This document shows, piece after piece, positions 13,293-24,812 of a stretch of DNA of 64,000 bases. Position 1 is the stretch's first letter, and each line of letters opens with the position of its first letter. The position numbers and the translations under genes were made by a program. A model generated the notes under the pieces. That model did not search any database. It was not told where the DNA came from and saw only the letters and a list, made by a program, of their open reading frames with translations. The stretch is from Campylorhamphus procurvoides (taxonomy: Eukaryota > Chordata > Aves > Passeriformes > Dendrocolaptidae): NCBI GenBank assembly GCA_013396655.1, contig WBMV01000141.1:1070376-1134375 (forward strand), read 5' to 3'.

Positions 13293-15437
13293 TGAAAAAC
13301 AGTTAGGAGCTAATAAAAAAGCATTTTCAAATCTGACTTTGAATATAAATGGAATAATGGAATACATTTGAATATAAATCTGACTGAAATATAAATTGTT
13401 TTTAAACTCCTTAGGACTAAAAGATGAAGGTAAAGATTTGATCATTGTCCTTAATGTCTCTGAAAAAGATCTTTTGACAGAATATTTCTAGTTGCAGAGT
13501 GGTTAATCAATGAGCCTGAAAGAGTTTGTATGAAAGGGTTTGACTTACCCAATTTCTTACTGCAAATAAGACAAATTTAAAGAAAAATAAATTCAGAGCT
13601 GTCAGGACATTTTCGAAATGAAGGATCCAGGAATACAAATCTCAACATGTAAAAACTTCTAATTTATGATTATAAAAGAACTTCAATTAAAACCCCCCAT
13701 CATTTAAGATTTTAAACTGTTTATCTCTAGAACTTTTTCTATTTATTATACAGTAATTGGTTCAGATAAATTGCATTTCATTTCTGGAACTGAGATACAA
13801 ATATTTGAATTAACAGCAATTAAATTTTATACTGAAAGTGCACATTTAATAGATATTTAGCAAACGCCTTTGATAGGACTTTATGGTGCCACTTATATTG
13901 GCTGTGCTGTTCTTTAACTTGCAGACATGGGCTCAGAATATCTGGGCTAAAGTCTTTGGAAATGGCTGAAAAATAGGACAGAAGGATTTGAGATTTGGTG
14001 AAAGGAAGACTAGTTTTAGGGATTATCTAACTAAAAGCAAGAACTGTTGAAGGAAGAGAGAGTCAGTCTCTCATGTATAGATAATATTTGGTTGATAAGA
14101 CTCCAATTAGCCTTAATCCACTGCTTCATTTAAAATGAAAGGATGTTTTTAAACATTCATCATGTTTGTTCTGGAAGGCAATTAAATACATTAGTCACTA
14201 AGGGATGTGAGTTTTATTTCAATGTGAACCTGACATTATGTTATTTAATTTCTGGAACAAAAGTCTATAAAACAGGCAACAAAATGTACTGTAAATGACA
14301 GACGGATGTGTATTTCATGTGTAGGGACTTTGATAGATGTGAGTTCTGTTTTGCTTGTATGAAATAAAAGTGTAAACCCAGTTTTTCTGGTTTATGTCAA
14401 AGAAAAACCCATGACTTTTTCTTTAGGTTTAGACTTGCGAATTTTGCTGAAAATTATTGTTTCTTTTTGAACAGATGACAAGAAGATTCGTTTCAGTGAC
14501 CTATAGGTCTTTCCAATACAAACCCTGAAAACCCGCAGTGCTTGAGCAGGGGCACTTCTTTTTGCATGGGTACATCTCACGCAACAGAGAGATTCTAGCT
14601 CTCAGTTGTCTCTGTAACCGCATCTCAGGAACAGACTTTTTGATATTCTGTTCCTGTTACAGAGAGAGGATTTGTTACAGGGTGCCTTGTTAAGTCATTG
14701 AATCCTAAGTGCTTGACTGTTCATCACATGAGTGAAAGTAAACAATCAGCCAAGGTGATTTGTCTGATCTATGCTGTGAATGTTGATGAATCATGGAATT
14801 TGGGTGACACTAGTGATCATCTTTTCTCATAGTAAAAAATTATATGAGGGCCTCAACGTCTCCTACTCTCAAGTTTCTCCTCTCTTTTCTTACTCTGTCA
14901 GAAGGTGATCCACAGATTTCTGCCAACTTCAGTGTAAAGTTTTCCCTTCCTGTGATTAAGTGCTGGAATTAAATTGGAATGTTTTAGGTGTCTGTAAGCT
15001 TTTCTGAAGCTAAGAAAAAGAGAACTAGGGAGTGGTGAAGAATCCATTTAGAACTTATATCTAGGGAGCGCTATTGACAGCATAATTCACAGTTCAAATC
15101 ACTACTGCTGATTTTCTTTTAAAGCTTCTTCCACTTTCCTTTCCAGGGGCCCAGGCTCATTGTTTGGTTCTCTCATTTTGGCTTTCAATACAGTGCAGTA
15201 GCAGCTTTTGAATTTTTTTATCTTCTTGCAAATATTTCTTGAGAGGGAGTTTAAAAAGGCAACAGCAAAATACAAAGGCCTCTTTAGAAAACCTCTTGCA
15301 GGAAATGGAGGGAAAAAAGTCAGCAATACAAATTTTGGATAAGAACTGTTATCTGTTTCTAGCCAATATTAAAAATGTTCTATTAATACTGGTTGTTTAA
15401 TAGTTCTAGTTAACTACTACTATTACTTAATGGATAT

Positions 15438-15482
15438 ATTAAGTAATATATATATATATGTATTAAGTGTATATATATGTGA
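15438..15482. repeat. (AT)n microsatellite, partly duplicated
   Basis: A TATTAAGT unit followed by an AT dinucleotide run occurs twice, starting at 15,438 and 15,461. The first has the longer AT run (about 14 bases). This is a typical slippage-prone site. Confidence 0.85.
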
Positions 15483-15605
15483 ATAACAAAGTTATTCATC
15501 CTCTGTAACCTGGCAATGAGTCAATAAAATAAGTACCTGGCTGAAACTTACAGAAACTTACTCAGTGGAATAATTCCCAGTTGTAAAATGCTCCTGCTGG
15601 GCTGA

Positions 15606-15905
15606 TGTGATGGATTGACATATTTTCCCCAGCTATCTTAAAATAAGATAGGTTTTGGATGCTTGGTGGCCCCAGGTTGGCTGTCTTTTCCTCTTATTTC
15701 CTTGCTGTCACTTGGCCAGCTAAAATGAATGTATTCGCTGCTCTTCTTCTCTTGGATCCCTATGCAGCTCTGAGGGGTCACAAAGTGGAGCAAGGCCACA
15801 AGCAAAATATTAAGCATGATCTCAGTGAAAACATTTTTATCAATTTTCAACATATACATAACAAACACTTGTACTGGCAGAAATAAAATTACTGCTAGCC
15901 CAGAA
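15606..15905 (+). mobile_element. Possible LTR-like remnant (low confidence)
   Basis: The block starts with TGTGATGGATTGAC, which resembles the 5' terminus of a common class of avian endogenous-retrovirus LTRs as I remember it. It has unusually open frames on both strands (75 and 98 codons without a stop), which is uncommon in this AT-rich window. An AATAAA lies at 15,882-15,887 on plus. I see no matching CA end and no target-site duplication, so the right boundary is a guess. If it is an LTR it is solitary and non-coding. Alternatively it could be unique sequence with a chance start motif. Confidence 0.3.
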
Positions 15906-16026
15906 CTACACCCTATCTCAAAGTGTTTAATCAATCTCAGGCAAAAATATTACTAATGAAATATGCATAGTAAAATAATGGCCATAGATTCTCAGGATGT
16001 ATTGAAGAAAAGGAAATTGATATTTT

Positions 16027-16078
16027 TTGATACAATATCAAATATTGATACAATATTTGATACAATATTGATACAATA
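16027..16078. repeat. Four copies of TTGATACAATA
   Basis: The 11-base word TTGATACAATA starts at 16,027, 16,045, 16,057 and 16,068. The last two copies are directly adjacent and the others are separated by 1 to 7 bases. The cluster is almost entirely A and T and looks like a recent small tandem expansion. Confidence 0.9.
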
Positions 16079-17533
16079 GCAAAAAAGAAGAGGATAATTA
16101 TTTATGAAGTGAAATCCTTTGTAAAAATTATTGAGTTTATTTTGCATTTAAAAATTTCAACTCTTATTCCTAAGTGAAAGAAAAGCAAATGTGAATCCCC
16201 AGTGAGCAAAATACAGAATTTTTTTCTTAATTTACAGTCTTCACTTGCAAGATTTTCTGAGTTATTTATTAATCGAAAAAGTGGGTACAAATTTAGGTCA
16301 CAAATAAGTATGTCAGGTTGCAGTATGTTCTCCCAGACAATATTTTTAATATATAATTAACCACCATAGAAGTTAGCTTCTAGGCAATGTGTTTTCATAG
16401 AAGAAAGAGGTTGAACATCAGATGAAAATACAGTACTTGATTTTAATCAATAGCTCTATTTATACCTCTGATGGGGTTTTTTGGTGGGATGTATTTTTTT
16501 TTATCAAACATTAAAATTTACTATTTTTTTTCTTTAATAGTTATTCCCTAAAAACAATTGCACATTCTGGTTTTGAATATTTTTATTACTTTTTTTTTTT
16601 TGTTATGAACCTGCCTGTACTCTTGAAAAACTTTTGACCTGATATGAAATATAATGTTCTTTTGGCTTATCTCAAGCGTGAAGTTTAGGAAATGTCTTTG
16701 GTTCTAAGAAGTGAATTTTACTGTTTTTTAATGAATTCTGGGACTCATCATCAGGTCCTAACTACAAATAACTTTATGAACAGACCTGATCTAAGATTTT
16801 AAACACCAGACAGTCACTGTCTTCCTTGTTAGTATAAATGTCAGAGAGTACTAAGCTGTCCCTGGCACTATTGGTATTGCCTGAAGATCTACATTTGCAA
16901 CTGTAACCTGAAAGTATTTAAAGAAAACATGCAGCCTTTAATAGCTATGGAATTCCATGACATTCTGAAGTCACTGCTCTTTAATCATTGGCTAACACTG
17001 AGAATTCACTGCCTGTTCTAATAGGGTGGAGTGCATTGAAATGGATAAGGACCAAAGTACAGTTTTGCGTTTACAGATCCAGGGGGTTTTCTTTCTTTCC
17101 TTTTTTTTTTTCTTTTCCTCTTATTAAACTGAGAACTGGCACTAAAATCAATTTAAAAAGAAGAAGAATGATGGCATATAACAATTTGCTATCTGAATTG
17201 CAAATAAATCATAAGATCCTTTTTATTAAGTGAGTAAAAAAGTTAAATACTCAAAGTTAAAATCTGGTATCATTTTATTTGACAATTTGAAAGTAGATGT
17301 TGTTTCAGATGTGCAACAAAGTATGGAAATACTAAAAACATGTTTATGGAGTTTTGTAGCATTCTGCATCAGATAATGCCCAATCTTAGGCAAAGTAATT
17401 ACCACCTCCTCTTAATCATCACATCTAAGCTTCTTCCTTTAGAAAATGAGGTATAATTATTGACATCTGGCATATAGTTTTTTCTTTCCCTCATTTTCTT
17501 TCCTTATCTGGCCAGAGTGAAGAATTTTGTTTT

Positions 17534-17920
17534 CACAGAATCATAGAACGGTTTGGGATGGAAAGGACCTTAAAGAGCATCTCCTTCTAATCCCCTGCCA
17601 TGGACAGGGGTACCTTTCACTAGACCAGGTTGCTCAGAGCTCTGTCCAACCTGGCTCTGAACACTTGCAGGAATGGTACAGGTACCCCTTCTTTTGCCAA
17701 CCTGTTCCAGTACCTCACCAACTTCATACAAAGAATTTATTTCTAATACCTAATCTAAACCTACTCTCTATCAGTTTGAAGCCATTCCCTCTTGTCCTCT
17801 CACTACATGTGCTTGCAAATAGTCTCTCCCCATCTTTCTTGTAGGCTCCCTTCAGTACTGGAAGGCTGTCAAAGTCTCTTTTCTGACATGAATAATCCCA
17901 ATTCTTTTAGCCTTTCAAAG
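17534..17920 (-). mobile_element. CR1 LINE, 5'-truncated copy
   Basis: A clear avian CR1 3' end on the minus strand. The plus strand reads CACAGAATCATAGAACGGTT, then TTGGGATGGAAAGGACCTTA, a CCCCTGCCATGGACAGGGG block, a GACCAGGTTGCTCAGAGC block, a TTTGAAGCCATTCCCTCTTG block and finally an AATCCCAATTCTTTTAGCC block. These are in the same order as the CR1 3' untranslated region. It holds no intact reverse-transcriptase frame and the 105-codon plus-strand frame inside it is antisense to the element. About 390 bases are kept, so the insertion is heavily 5'-truncated, as is usual for CR1. Confidence 0.93.
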
Positions 17921-19669
17921 ATAAACTTTTAAACTTCCTGACAGAAATTAACTACAGAGAAAGTGAAGACTACATATAATCAAGTTTAAGATGCTCCTTT
18001 TATATTCCATCTCATTACTTCGAGAATAAATCACAATATTTTTATGTGCAGACAACCATTGCTTTTACACCAGAAAATTTTGGTATGTTAGAGAAGTGGA
18101 GTTCTAGCACAGTGAACACAGTCAGTTTCTGTATAAATGTTCGGACAAATGTTGTCAAAACTATGGACATGTTGAAAATAATAAGTAGCTGAAACAAAAA
18201 AATGTGTTAGAATTTGTAGGTAGAGTTTGAGCATCTGTTTTACACTCTTTGAAAAAAATTTAAGCATTTGAAGACCTGAGCAGTAGGTGCTGAATTTGAA
18301 TTAATAATCTCTGTAAAACTACTGGAAAGAGCAAGGGTGCTTGCAGAATCCCACCCTCCCAAACTGCTGTATTATTGTAAGCTTGGACTCTCCTAACCCT
18401 GGTGAATTCAGTTCCAAAATTTTACAAAAATTAGAATATAGATTGGGCAAAACAAAAATGTACAGAATTGAAACTACATTGTCAATGTGAAAAAGAAACC
18501 CCTAAACAATAACTTCTCCCAACTTCTTTAGGGTCAAGGAACAGTAGGCTGGTCAGCATTAAAAACACCTGCCCAACAGACTTCTTACTTTTCAAAAAGT
18601 AACATTGAGTGCATAGATGTCAAAACTGAAAAAGGAAATGAATACAGCCTAAAAGTACATGCATACTGGGCTGATAACCCACAAAATAATAGGACTACAA
18701 AGATGTCCATTCCCATTGATTTCAACACTTGTTGATTTATACAAAATTGTGTACAGCGGTGTGGTAAGACTGAGTTGTATTAAAAGGAAATTGTAAAATT
18801 AAATCTGTCAATTTCTTCTCTAAAATTATTGCCTATGATCTGTGAGACAATTATAGAAGTTCATCTTATTCCTGAGCAAAGACTGAGAAATAGCCACTGT
18901 TTTTGTAAGAGATGCATTTTAGCTAAAAATTGTTATTGACAATGCAATAAACAAAATTGAAGCAAGACTTTATAGTTTTGATTAAATGTGTCTATCAACA
19001 ATATTATTGGTAACTTACCATACATATTCTAAATTCTTAAAATATTGCCTAAACAGCAATTTACATGAGAAAATTGATGCATTCATGTGCAGTAAGGAAT
19101 AAGGTATCTGCTACTTCATGTTAGCTCAATGAGTTCTTACACATCTGTAAGAAACTGTGATTAAAATTGTTTTGTTCACCCCTAACCATAGAAAAAGCTT
19201 TAATTTAATTACTGTAAGAGAGAAGTTCTAGACCCTTATAAAACAGAGTTTTAAATGTCATATATATGCACACCCACTTTTTATGTTACCAAAACACCAC
19301 TCCAGAGGACTGCAGCAAAACCCCGAAATGATTTGGGGTACTTAGAAATTAAAAACTACACAAAACAGAAATTTAGGTTTAGGGCCACAAAGCCACCAAA
19401 TAGACTTAGCCAGAGGCTAAATTATTTGCTCCAGAGCAAGTTAGCTTACAGCACTATGATTGTAAATTAATTATACCTTTGATTTTTGGATAGCAGCTTG
19501 TCCTTCTTTCTGTTAGCAATATAGCCTTAGCAGCCTATGTGTATCTGCTCTTCATCTGTGACTTCCTGAAGGGTGCTGAATCTTTAACAATTTTTCAACA
19601 CTTTTGCTATGCCCCAAGTGTCCGGTGTTCTCTACTTGGCAATTATAAGATTGTATGTGAATAACTTGC
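17921..19669. other. Non-coding stretch, no gene seen
   Basis: Unique-looking AT-rich sequence between two CR1 copies. No open frame above about 75 codons, no RNA gene and no recognisable repeat. Confidence 0.7.
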
Positions 19670-19800
19670 TGAGTTTGAGGCCTCAACATGCAAAAGAGAC
19701 TTTGATAAAGTAGAAAAAGTCCAGTGAAGGTCTGCTAACATTGCTGGAGACTGGGACACATAATATGTGAGAGGAGGCTAAGTATATGGGGGTTTTTGAC
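19670..19800 (+). mobile_element. CR1 LINE fragment (divergent)
   Basis: The plus strand reads GAGGCCTCAACATGCAAAAG, then GACTTTGATAAAGTAGAAAA, then GTCCAGTGAAGG and a GAGAGGAGGCTAA block. This parallels the CR1 segment that reads roughly 'CCTCAATACAAGAAGGACATTGATAAACTGGAGAAGGTCCAG..' and continues into 'GAGGAGAGGCTGAG'. It is short, and its 3' end (the ATTCTATG-type terminus) is not seen. The reading is by eye, and its ends are approximate. Confidence 0.55.
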
Positions 19801-19945
19801 AAGTAATTGTTCCTCATCGGCTCAAATAAACGAGGGTATGAAATTGAGCTAGTCCAAAAAAAGAAATAAAATTAAGTAGTTTTTCATATAACATGCCATT
19901 TTGCCTTAAAGTTTTCTGTCCCACAGCATTGTGGCTATTGTGTAT

Positions 19946-19971
19946 ATCACTTTAAAAAAAAAAAAAGTGAT
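19946..19971. repeat. Inverted repeat flanking a poly(A) run
   Basis: ATCACTTT (19,946-19,953) is followed by a run of A and then its exact complement AAAGTGAT (19,964-19,971). The stem is 8 bp and the loop is all A. It may be chance next to a homopolymer. Confidence 0.8.
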
Positions 19972-22602
19972 TTGAAGAAAAGAAGAAAGAAATCACTAAC
20001 AAGGCCATTAAATGGAAGGATGCACTTTCTGTCCCAGAAAGAAATCCTGACTGTCAAATTGTTGCAGACTGAAAGAAACCTGAGAAATTATTCCTATATA
20101 CTTCTTGAACCCATTCACTCTTCCCTTCTTTTTGATGTCAGGTATCATCAGGGGCTAAGCTAGATGGACCTTTAATCTGATGTGGCAATGGTTGCACCCT
20201 TGATAAACACAAGAAGAGCAGTCCAGATCATTCCCAGTGGAAAGATAAACAACTTGCACTTTTACATTTTGCTCCATTATATAAGAATAAGAACACTGAT
20301 CAGTTTCAGCAAAGGCAAAGAGAAGAAACATTTCCCTTGAATCAACCAGACAGCTGAAGGGGGCGAGCTCTGAAAACTGGAGTTGTTTATAGAGCACATC
20401 ATTACTGCATGCACAGTGCTGACTGCTGAAGTACCCCTGCTGGGTTGGGGTAGGAAATTGGTTTTCCACTCTCCCACTGCAGAGATGTGTCACTGTTTTG
20501 CATCAATATTCTTGTATTTGAACCATCTAGGTTGGGGGCTAATGAAAAACAAAGGACTCCTAATCGGTGTTCTTAAAATGCAACAAATTAAACAATTACA
20601 AATTGAACAGAAACAGTTGGAGGCTTTTGTATCATTCTTGGCTAAGAATTTGATTATCCAGCCAAGTTATGAAAGGAAAATAAAATATTTTCCCAACAAT
20701 GTTAAATGGTAGAAGAGTATCTGGAGACTAAATAGTGGACATAGATACAGAAATAACTGAACACTGATTAAGTCCATGTGCACCATTTGGAATCTTACAG
20801 CCAGAACAAGCATATTCCATTAAAATTTATAATCTGTATATAAGTATCATTTCCACATTTTGATTTAAGGACAATTTAGAAAAGGGATTCAGAAATATGG
20901 TGGATTATAATGCTGCACAGATTCTATGTCTTCATGCTCAACAGGAGACAAGAAATTTGTAGAGAATTACTAATACAAGATAATTGGGAGGTAATAAATC
21001 CTAAAACTTTGGGAAACAGAAGAATACACATTACATGGGCATGCAAAAGTATCGCCCATCATTTTTTCAAATCCAAATCAACCCAGTTTACAAGGTCATT
21101 GCTTTCTCATGCATAATAAAAAGAATAACTAGGGTGTTACTTTAGTTGACGGATATTGTTAAAATATTATTATGCTACTATTATTACTATTACCATATAC
21201 TGATAGAAGCAGTGTACTATATAATGTCCTGAGAGAATTTTAATTCAATATTATTATTAACAGTATATTGATATTTCTCTAAAAAATTCTATTTGTTAGA
21301 GATCAAAATAAGATTTTTTAGAAAAAAGAAAACTTTTTAAAAGATGTATCAAAGGACTTATTGTTAGCTGATGACTTTGATTTCTTTTCCTATAAGCAAT
21401 TAATTTTTAATGCTGGTTTTGGTTGTGCTCACATAGAACATATATAATTAACAGAATTCTGCCAACTCTTCACCATGTTTAATGATGTGCTTGCTTTTTC
21501 TGCCCCGTATCCTGTCTTTTTTTTTTCCCCAGCTTAGGAGTTACTTTACTTATTCCTGTGTATTCAAAACACAATTGTGATTAAAGCTTTGTGAAGTTGC
21601 ATAAAATTATCCACCATCAGCTGAGTGCAGCCTTATAAAGTGTTTCTTTCATGGTGCCTTGCTGATTACCTTTCTGAATTTCCTCTAATGAGTCAAAAAT
21701 CATCCAAACCTCTGTCTCAAGACTTGTCATTTTTTAATCTAATTTCTCCTTCTAATTCTGCTCTACATGAAGTCAAGGATTAAGAAAGTTCCTTCCAGGA
21801 CACAGTGCAATTCCACTTGCATGACTGTGTATACCAAATCTCCAGCTCTCCATTCTTTCAGTAAGTAACTGACTTGCTGTTGAAGTTGCCTTTCACCAAC
21901 ATTTTTAGTCAACGTGGCCAACAACTATAAAAAGAAAAAGAATGGGAAAAGACAGTCTGAAAGTACTGAGTCGCTTAAATAACTGTTACCATGTTCACTA
22001 TCTACCATGTATCCACCTCTTGCCCAGTAGTGCAGCCCCACTTTTTAACACTGCCCTCCATCCTTCCTTCAATTAACAATGCTCTCCGTTTTCATGTAAT
22101 TCGTATTATACGTGATGTCACCCAGGAGGGTGGCATTCAAAAGCATTGAAATAAATAAATATGTTTTTCATATTAATTAGTAGAAACTGGAGGTTACCTG
22201 GCGCCTGATGAACCTGGAACATGAGTCACCCAAAGAACAATGGAAAAACAGCTACAGTTTAACACCAAAACAGACTAGATAATGACAGTATTGCCTTAAC
22301 TAAGCATCTGCATATGTACTTTAGATGAAATTTGGGGCACCTATTTTTGAAAATCATTGCCTAAAGCAATTTCATATTTGTTACATGTTATTCACTAACA
22401 GTGACCTGCTTGCTCAGTCTGAATTTCAGTCTGAAATTTTTGATTGACATGTGTATGACTATCAGATTATAATCCATTCGAAAAGCAAAGTGCTTGACTA
22501 GTTGGAAAATTATGTGGGACAGTATAATAAAGCAATGTTTTTAGAACAGTCAGACCTGATCAGGTCAAAAACAAGTATGTTAAAAAAGGATATAATATTT
22601 GA

Positions 22603-22636
22603 GAAAAAAAAAAAAAGAAAGAAAAAGAAAAGAACT
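22603..22636. repeat. Purine (A/G) low-complexity tract
   Basis: A runs with single G (AAAGAAAGAAAAAG-like). It explains the Lys-rich spurious frame that crosses it. Confidence 0.85.
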
Positions 22637-23077
22637 TATATTTCTTTTCAAAAGAAATGCTTATTTTTTTCTTTGCTTTCCTTTTATTTGTGCTTGAAGC
22701 ACAAATGAGCACTTTTTTCCCAGTATGAATGGAAAAGGGGAGACGCCTGGTTTTTTGGCTGTTAGAGCTCCTGACCTATAATCTTGTCACAATGAATGGT
22801 AATTATTGAATGGGTGGTAGGTAGGACTGATTATCATCTAGAGACCCTGGAACAATTGTCATTAGATTTTGACAGAAAAGCTAAATTCTGTATCATTATG
22901 AATATGTTTATTTTGTAACCTGTGAAACGTTAAATCAATCTGTATATGTGTAGTATAGTGCTAGGGTTTACCTTCATCTGAGCAGTTAATATGCTGTACT
23001 AGACATGTGTTTCTAAGAATCATCGGTTTCATAAATTGAGAGGTAGAGCAAGGCATGGGGAAAAATAAAAGGTCTCA

Positions 23078-23117
23078 ACCAAACCAACCAACCAACCAAA
23101 TGACCAACCAAAAACAA
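23078..23117. repeat. (CCAA)n simple repeat
   Basis: Repeated CCAA/CCAAA units with one interruption (ATGA). It belongs to the same A/C-rich class as the tracts at 9.4, 13.2, 31.9 and 50.1 kb. Confidence 0.85.
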
Positions 23118-24300
23118 TGTCTCCCCCAAGAAAACTCCTAATGTTTTGGGAGCTGTTGGGTTAAGCAAACATGACATTTGAAAAAGAAGAGAGAGAGAGA
23201 CCTCTCAACAATGATATTAAGACATAAGCCCCTCTGAAGAATAAGTTTTGGTTCAACTCATTTGGCACAAGAGTTGTTTCTGTTTTGATTTGGAATCCTG
23301 TGGCAAGACATCTCTTTAAATTCCCAGCTCCTACACCAAAGTGATGTTGGCCAGAGTGGTCAGTTCACAAAACAACTTATCAAGTTAATAGTGTTATAAA
23401 GATTTTATTCTCACAAATGACCTGTAATTCCAAGTACTTTTCTAGTCAGTCTCTTTTTGAAAAGTCACCAGTTGCCCCAATTAGGAAAACAAATGTTCTT
23501 AAGCTAGACATGCTCAAAAATGCTCAGATCACTAGTTGCTAGAAAAACATAGCTCAGACATCCAAAAAAAGGGAGAGGGATGAAAATCATGAGCAGTCAA
23601 GGAAATTTTCCAAAACAAATGAAAAAGAAAGTTTAAAATAATAAAACTTATTTTAGAAATGCTGTGTGGTGAAATATCTCATCTACACTGAACACTGAAT
23701 TTATACAAAGGAGGAAATTAAACTACTATAAACATTAAGAAGAAGTAATTTTCTCAGTGGTCTTCCAATAAGGTTATTTATTTCAGAGTAAATTGACTGT
23801 GTTTTTTCTAGAGATTTCATAATTACATGACCAAGTTGAAAAAGAAAAAAGAAAAATATTCTCATTCTAATTGGTGGAATGAAAAAAAATTGAGAACACA
23901 CCTCTCTGCAAATGTAAGGAGGAAACTGCACCTCAGGATATCTGCTGAGTCTTTTGGTCTTTTTAAGTTAAGTCTTATCGGCTATTTACATTTAACCCAA
24001 AGTGTATAATTTATCTACAGCTTAATGCAAAATGTACATTTCTGATAGCAGTTTCTTTCTACTTAAACAGATCTGAGATAATTTGTTACTTTTACAGTGT
24101 ATTGAGATCCCCTAGATCAGATTTTGACAGGGTTGTGCCACAGTGGTTCCTCCTGCCCTGGCTAAATGTTCCAGGCACTTCAATTTTGTTCCACTTTTTT
24201 TTTTTCTAGAAAAGAAATTGGCAGTTATGGTTAATTTTTTTTAAAATAATTCAATTATTAATGTAATAATAAATAACTTATTAATTTCACAATTTTAATA

Positions 24301-24812
24301 TTTGTGTCCAGCTCTGAGGTCTTCAGAACAAGAAAGACATGTGCATGTTGGAGCCAGTCCAGAGGAGGGCCATGAAGATGATTAAAGGGCTGGAGCACCT
24401 CTCTTGTGAAAATAGGCTGAGACACGGGATTGTTCAGCCTGGTGGCCTTTTAGTGGCCTTTCATCACCTGAAGGGGGCCTACAAGAGAGCCAGAGAGGAA
24501 CTTTTTTACAAGGTCATGTAGTGGTAGAACAGGGGAGAATGGCTTTAAATTGAAAGAGGGCAGGTTTAGATTAATTATTAGGAGAATTGCCCCCTAATTA
24601 GGAGAATTGCTCCCTAATTAGGAGAATTTCTTTACTCTGAGTATGGTGAGGCACTGGAACAAGTAGGTCAAAGAAGTTGTGAATGTCCCATCCCTGTAAG
24701 TGCTCAAGGCCAGGCTGGATGAGGGCATGAGCAACCTGATCTAGTGGAAGGTGTCCCTGCCCATGGCAGGGAAGTTGGAACAAGATCACCATTAAAGCAT
24801 TCTATGATTCTC
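24301..24812 (+). mobile_element. CR1 LINE, longest copy in the window
   Basis: About 510 bases of CR1 3' region on the plus strand, with landmarks in order: TGTCCAGCTCTGAGG, CAAGAAAGACATG, GAGCCAGTCCAGAGGAGGGC, GGCTGGAGCACCTCTC, GGTGAGGCACTGGAACAAG, CAGGCTGGATGAGG, CCTGCCCATGGCAGGG, and the characteristic 3' terminus CATTCTATGATTCT. The element is 5'-truncated and no longer coding (any frame through it breaks after about 60 codons). It carries an extra 20-bp tandem array at 24,581-24,630 that ordinary CR1 copies lack. The full 3' terminus shows that the insertion is complete at that end. Confidence 0.95.
24577..24630. repeat. 20-bp tandem expansion inside CR1
   Basis: The unit GGAGAATTGCCCCCTAATTA (24,581-24,600) is followed by a copy with one change (24,601-24,620) and then by the start of a third (GGAGAATTTC). 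The expansion sits where CR1 normally has a single 'ATTAGGAAGAATTTCTT'-like stretch, so it arose after insertion or in the source copy. Confidence 0.92.

Larger units (their letters stand above)
13293..17533. other. Non-coding stretch with possible repeat remnants
   Basis: No gene could be supported. Entries inside it are the possible LTR-like block at 15.6 kb, the AT microsatellite at 15.44 kb and the 11-bp tandem cluster at 16.03 kb. A 74-codon minus-strand frame at 15,102-15,326 has a mildly protein-like end (see findings) but no homologue that I can name. Confidence 0.6.
19801..24300. other. Non-coding stretch with a few simple repeats
   Basis: No gene could be supported. The 112-codon minus frame and 109-codon plus frame that overlap at 20,155-20,712 lie antisense to each other and neither gives a familiar protein. 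There is an A-run hairpin at 19.95 kb and simple tracts at 22.6 and 23.1 kb, listed separately. The 150 bases before 24,300 are very AT-rich. Confidence 0.6.

Noticed and set aside
14498..14560. CR1-like words CTATAGGTCTTTCCAATAC and GCTTGAGCAGGG
   Set aside because: The two words belong to opposite CR1 orientations and no further landmarks follow, so they look like chance.
17527..17844. 105-codon plus-strand frame
   Set aside because: It lies wholly inside a CR1 copy, antisense to the element. A common avian false gene prediction.
20155..20712. Frames of 112 (minus) and 109 (plus) codons overlapping each other
   Set aside because: They are antisense to each other for about 110 bases and have no recognisable protein features.
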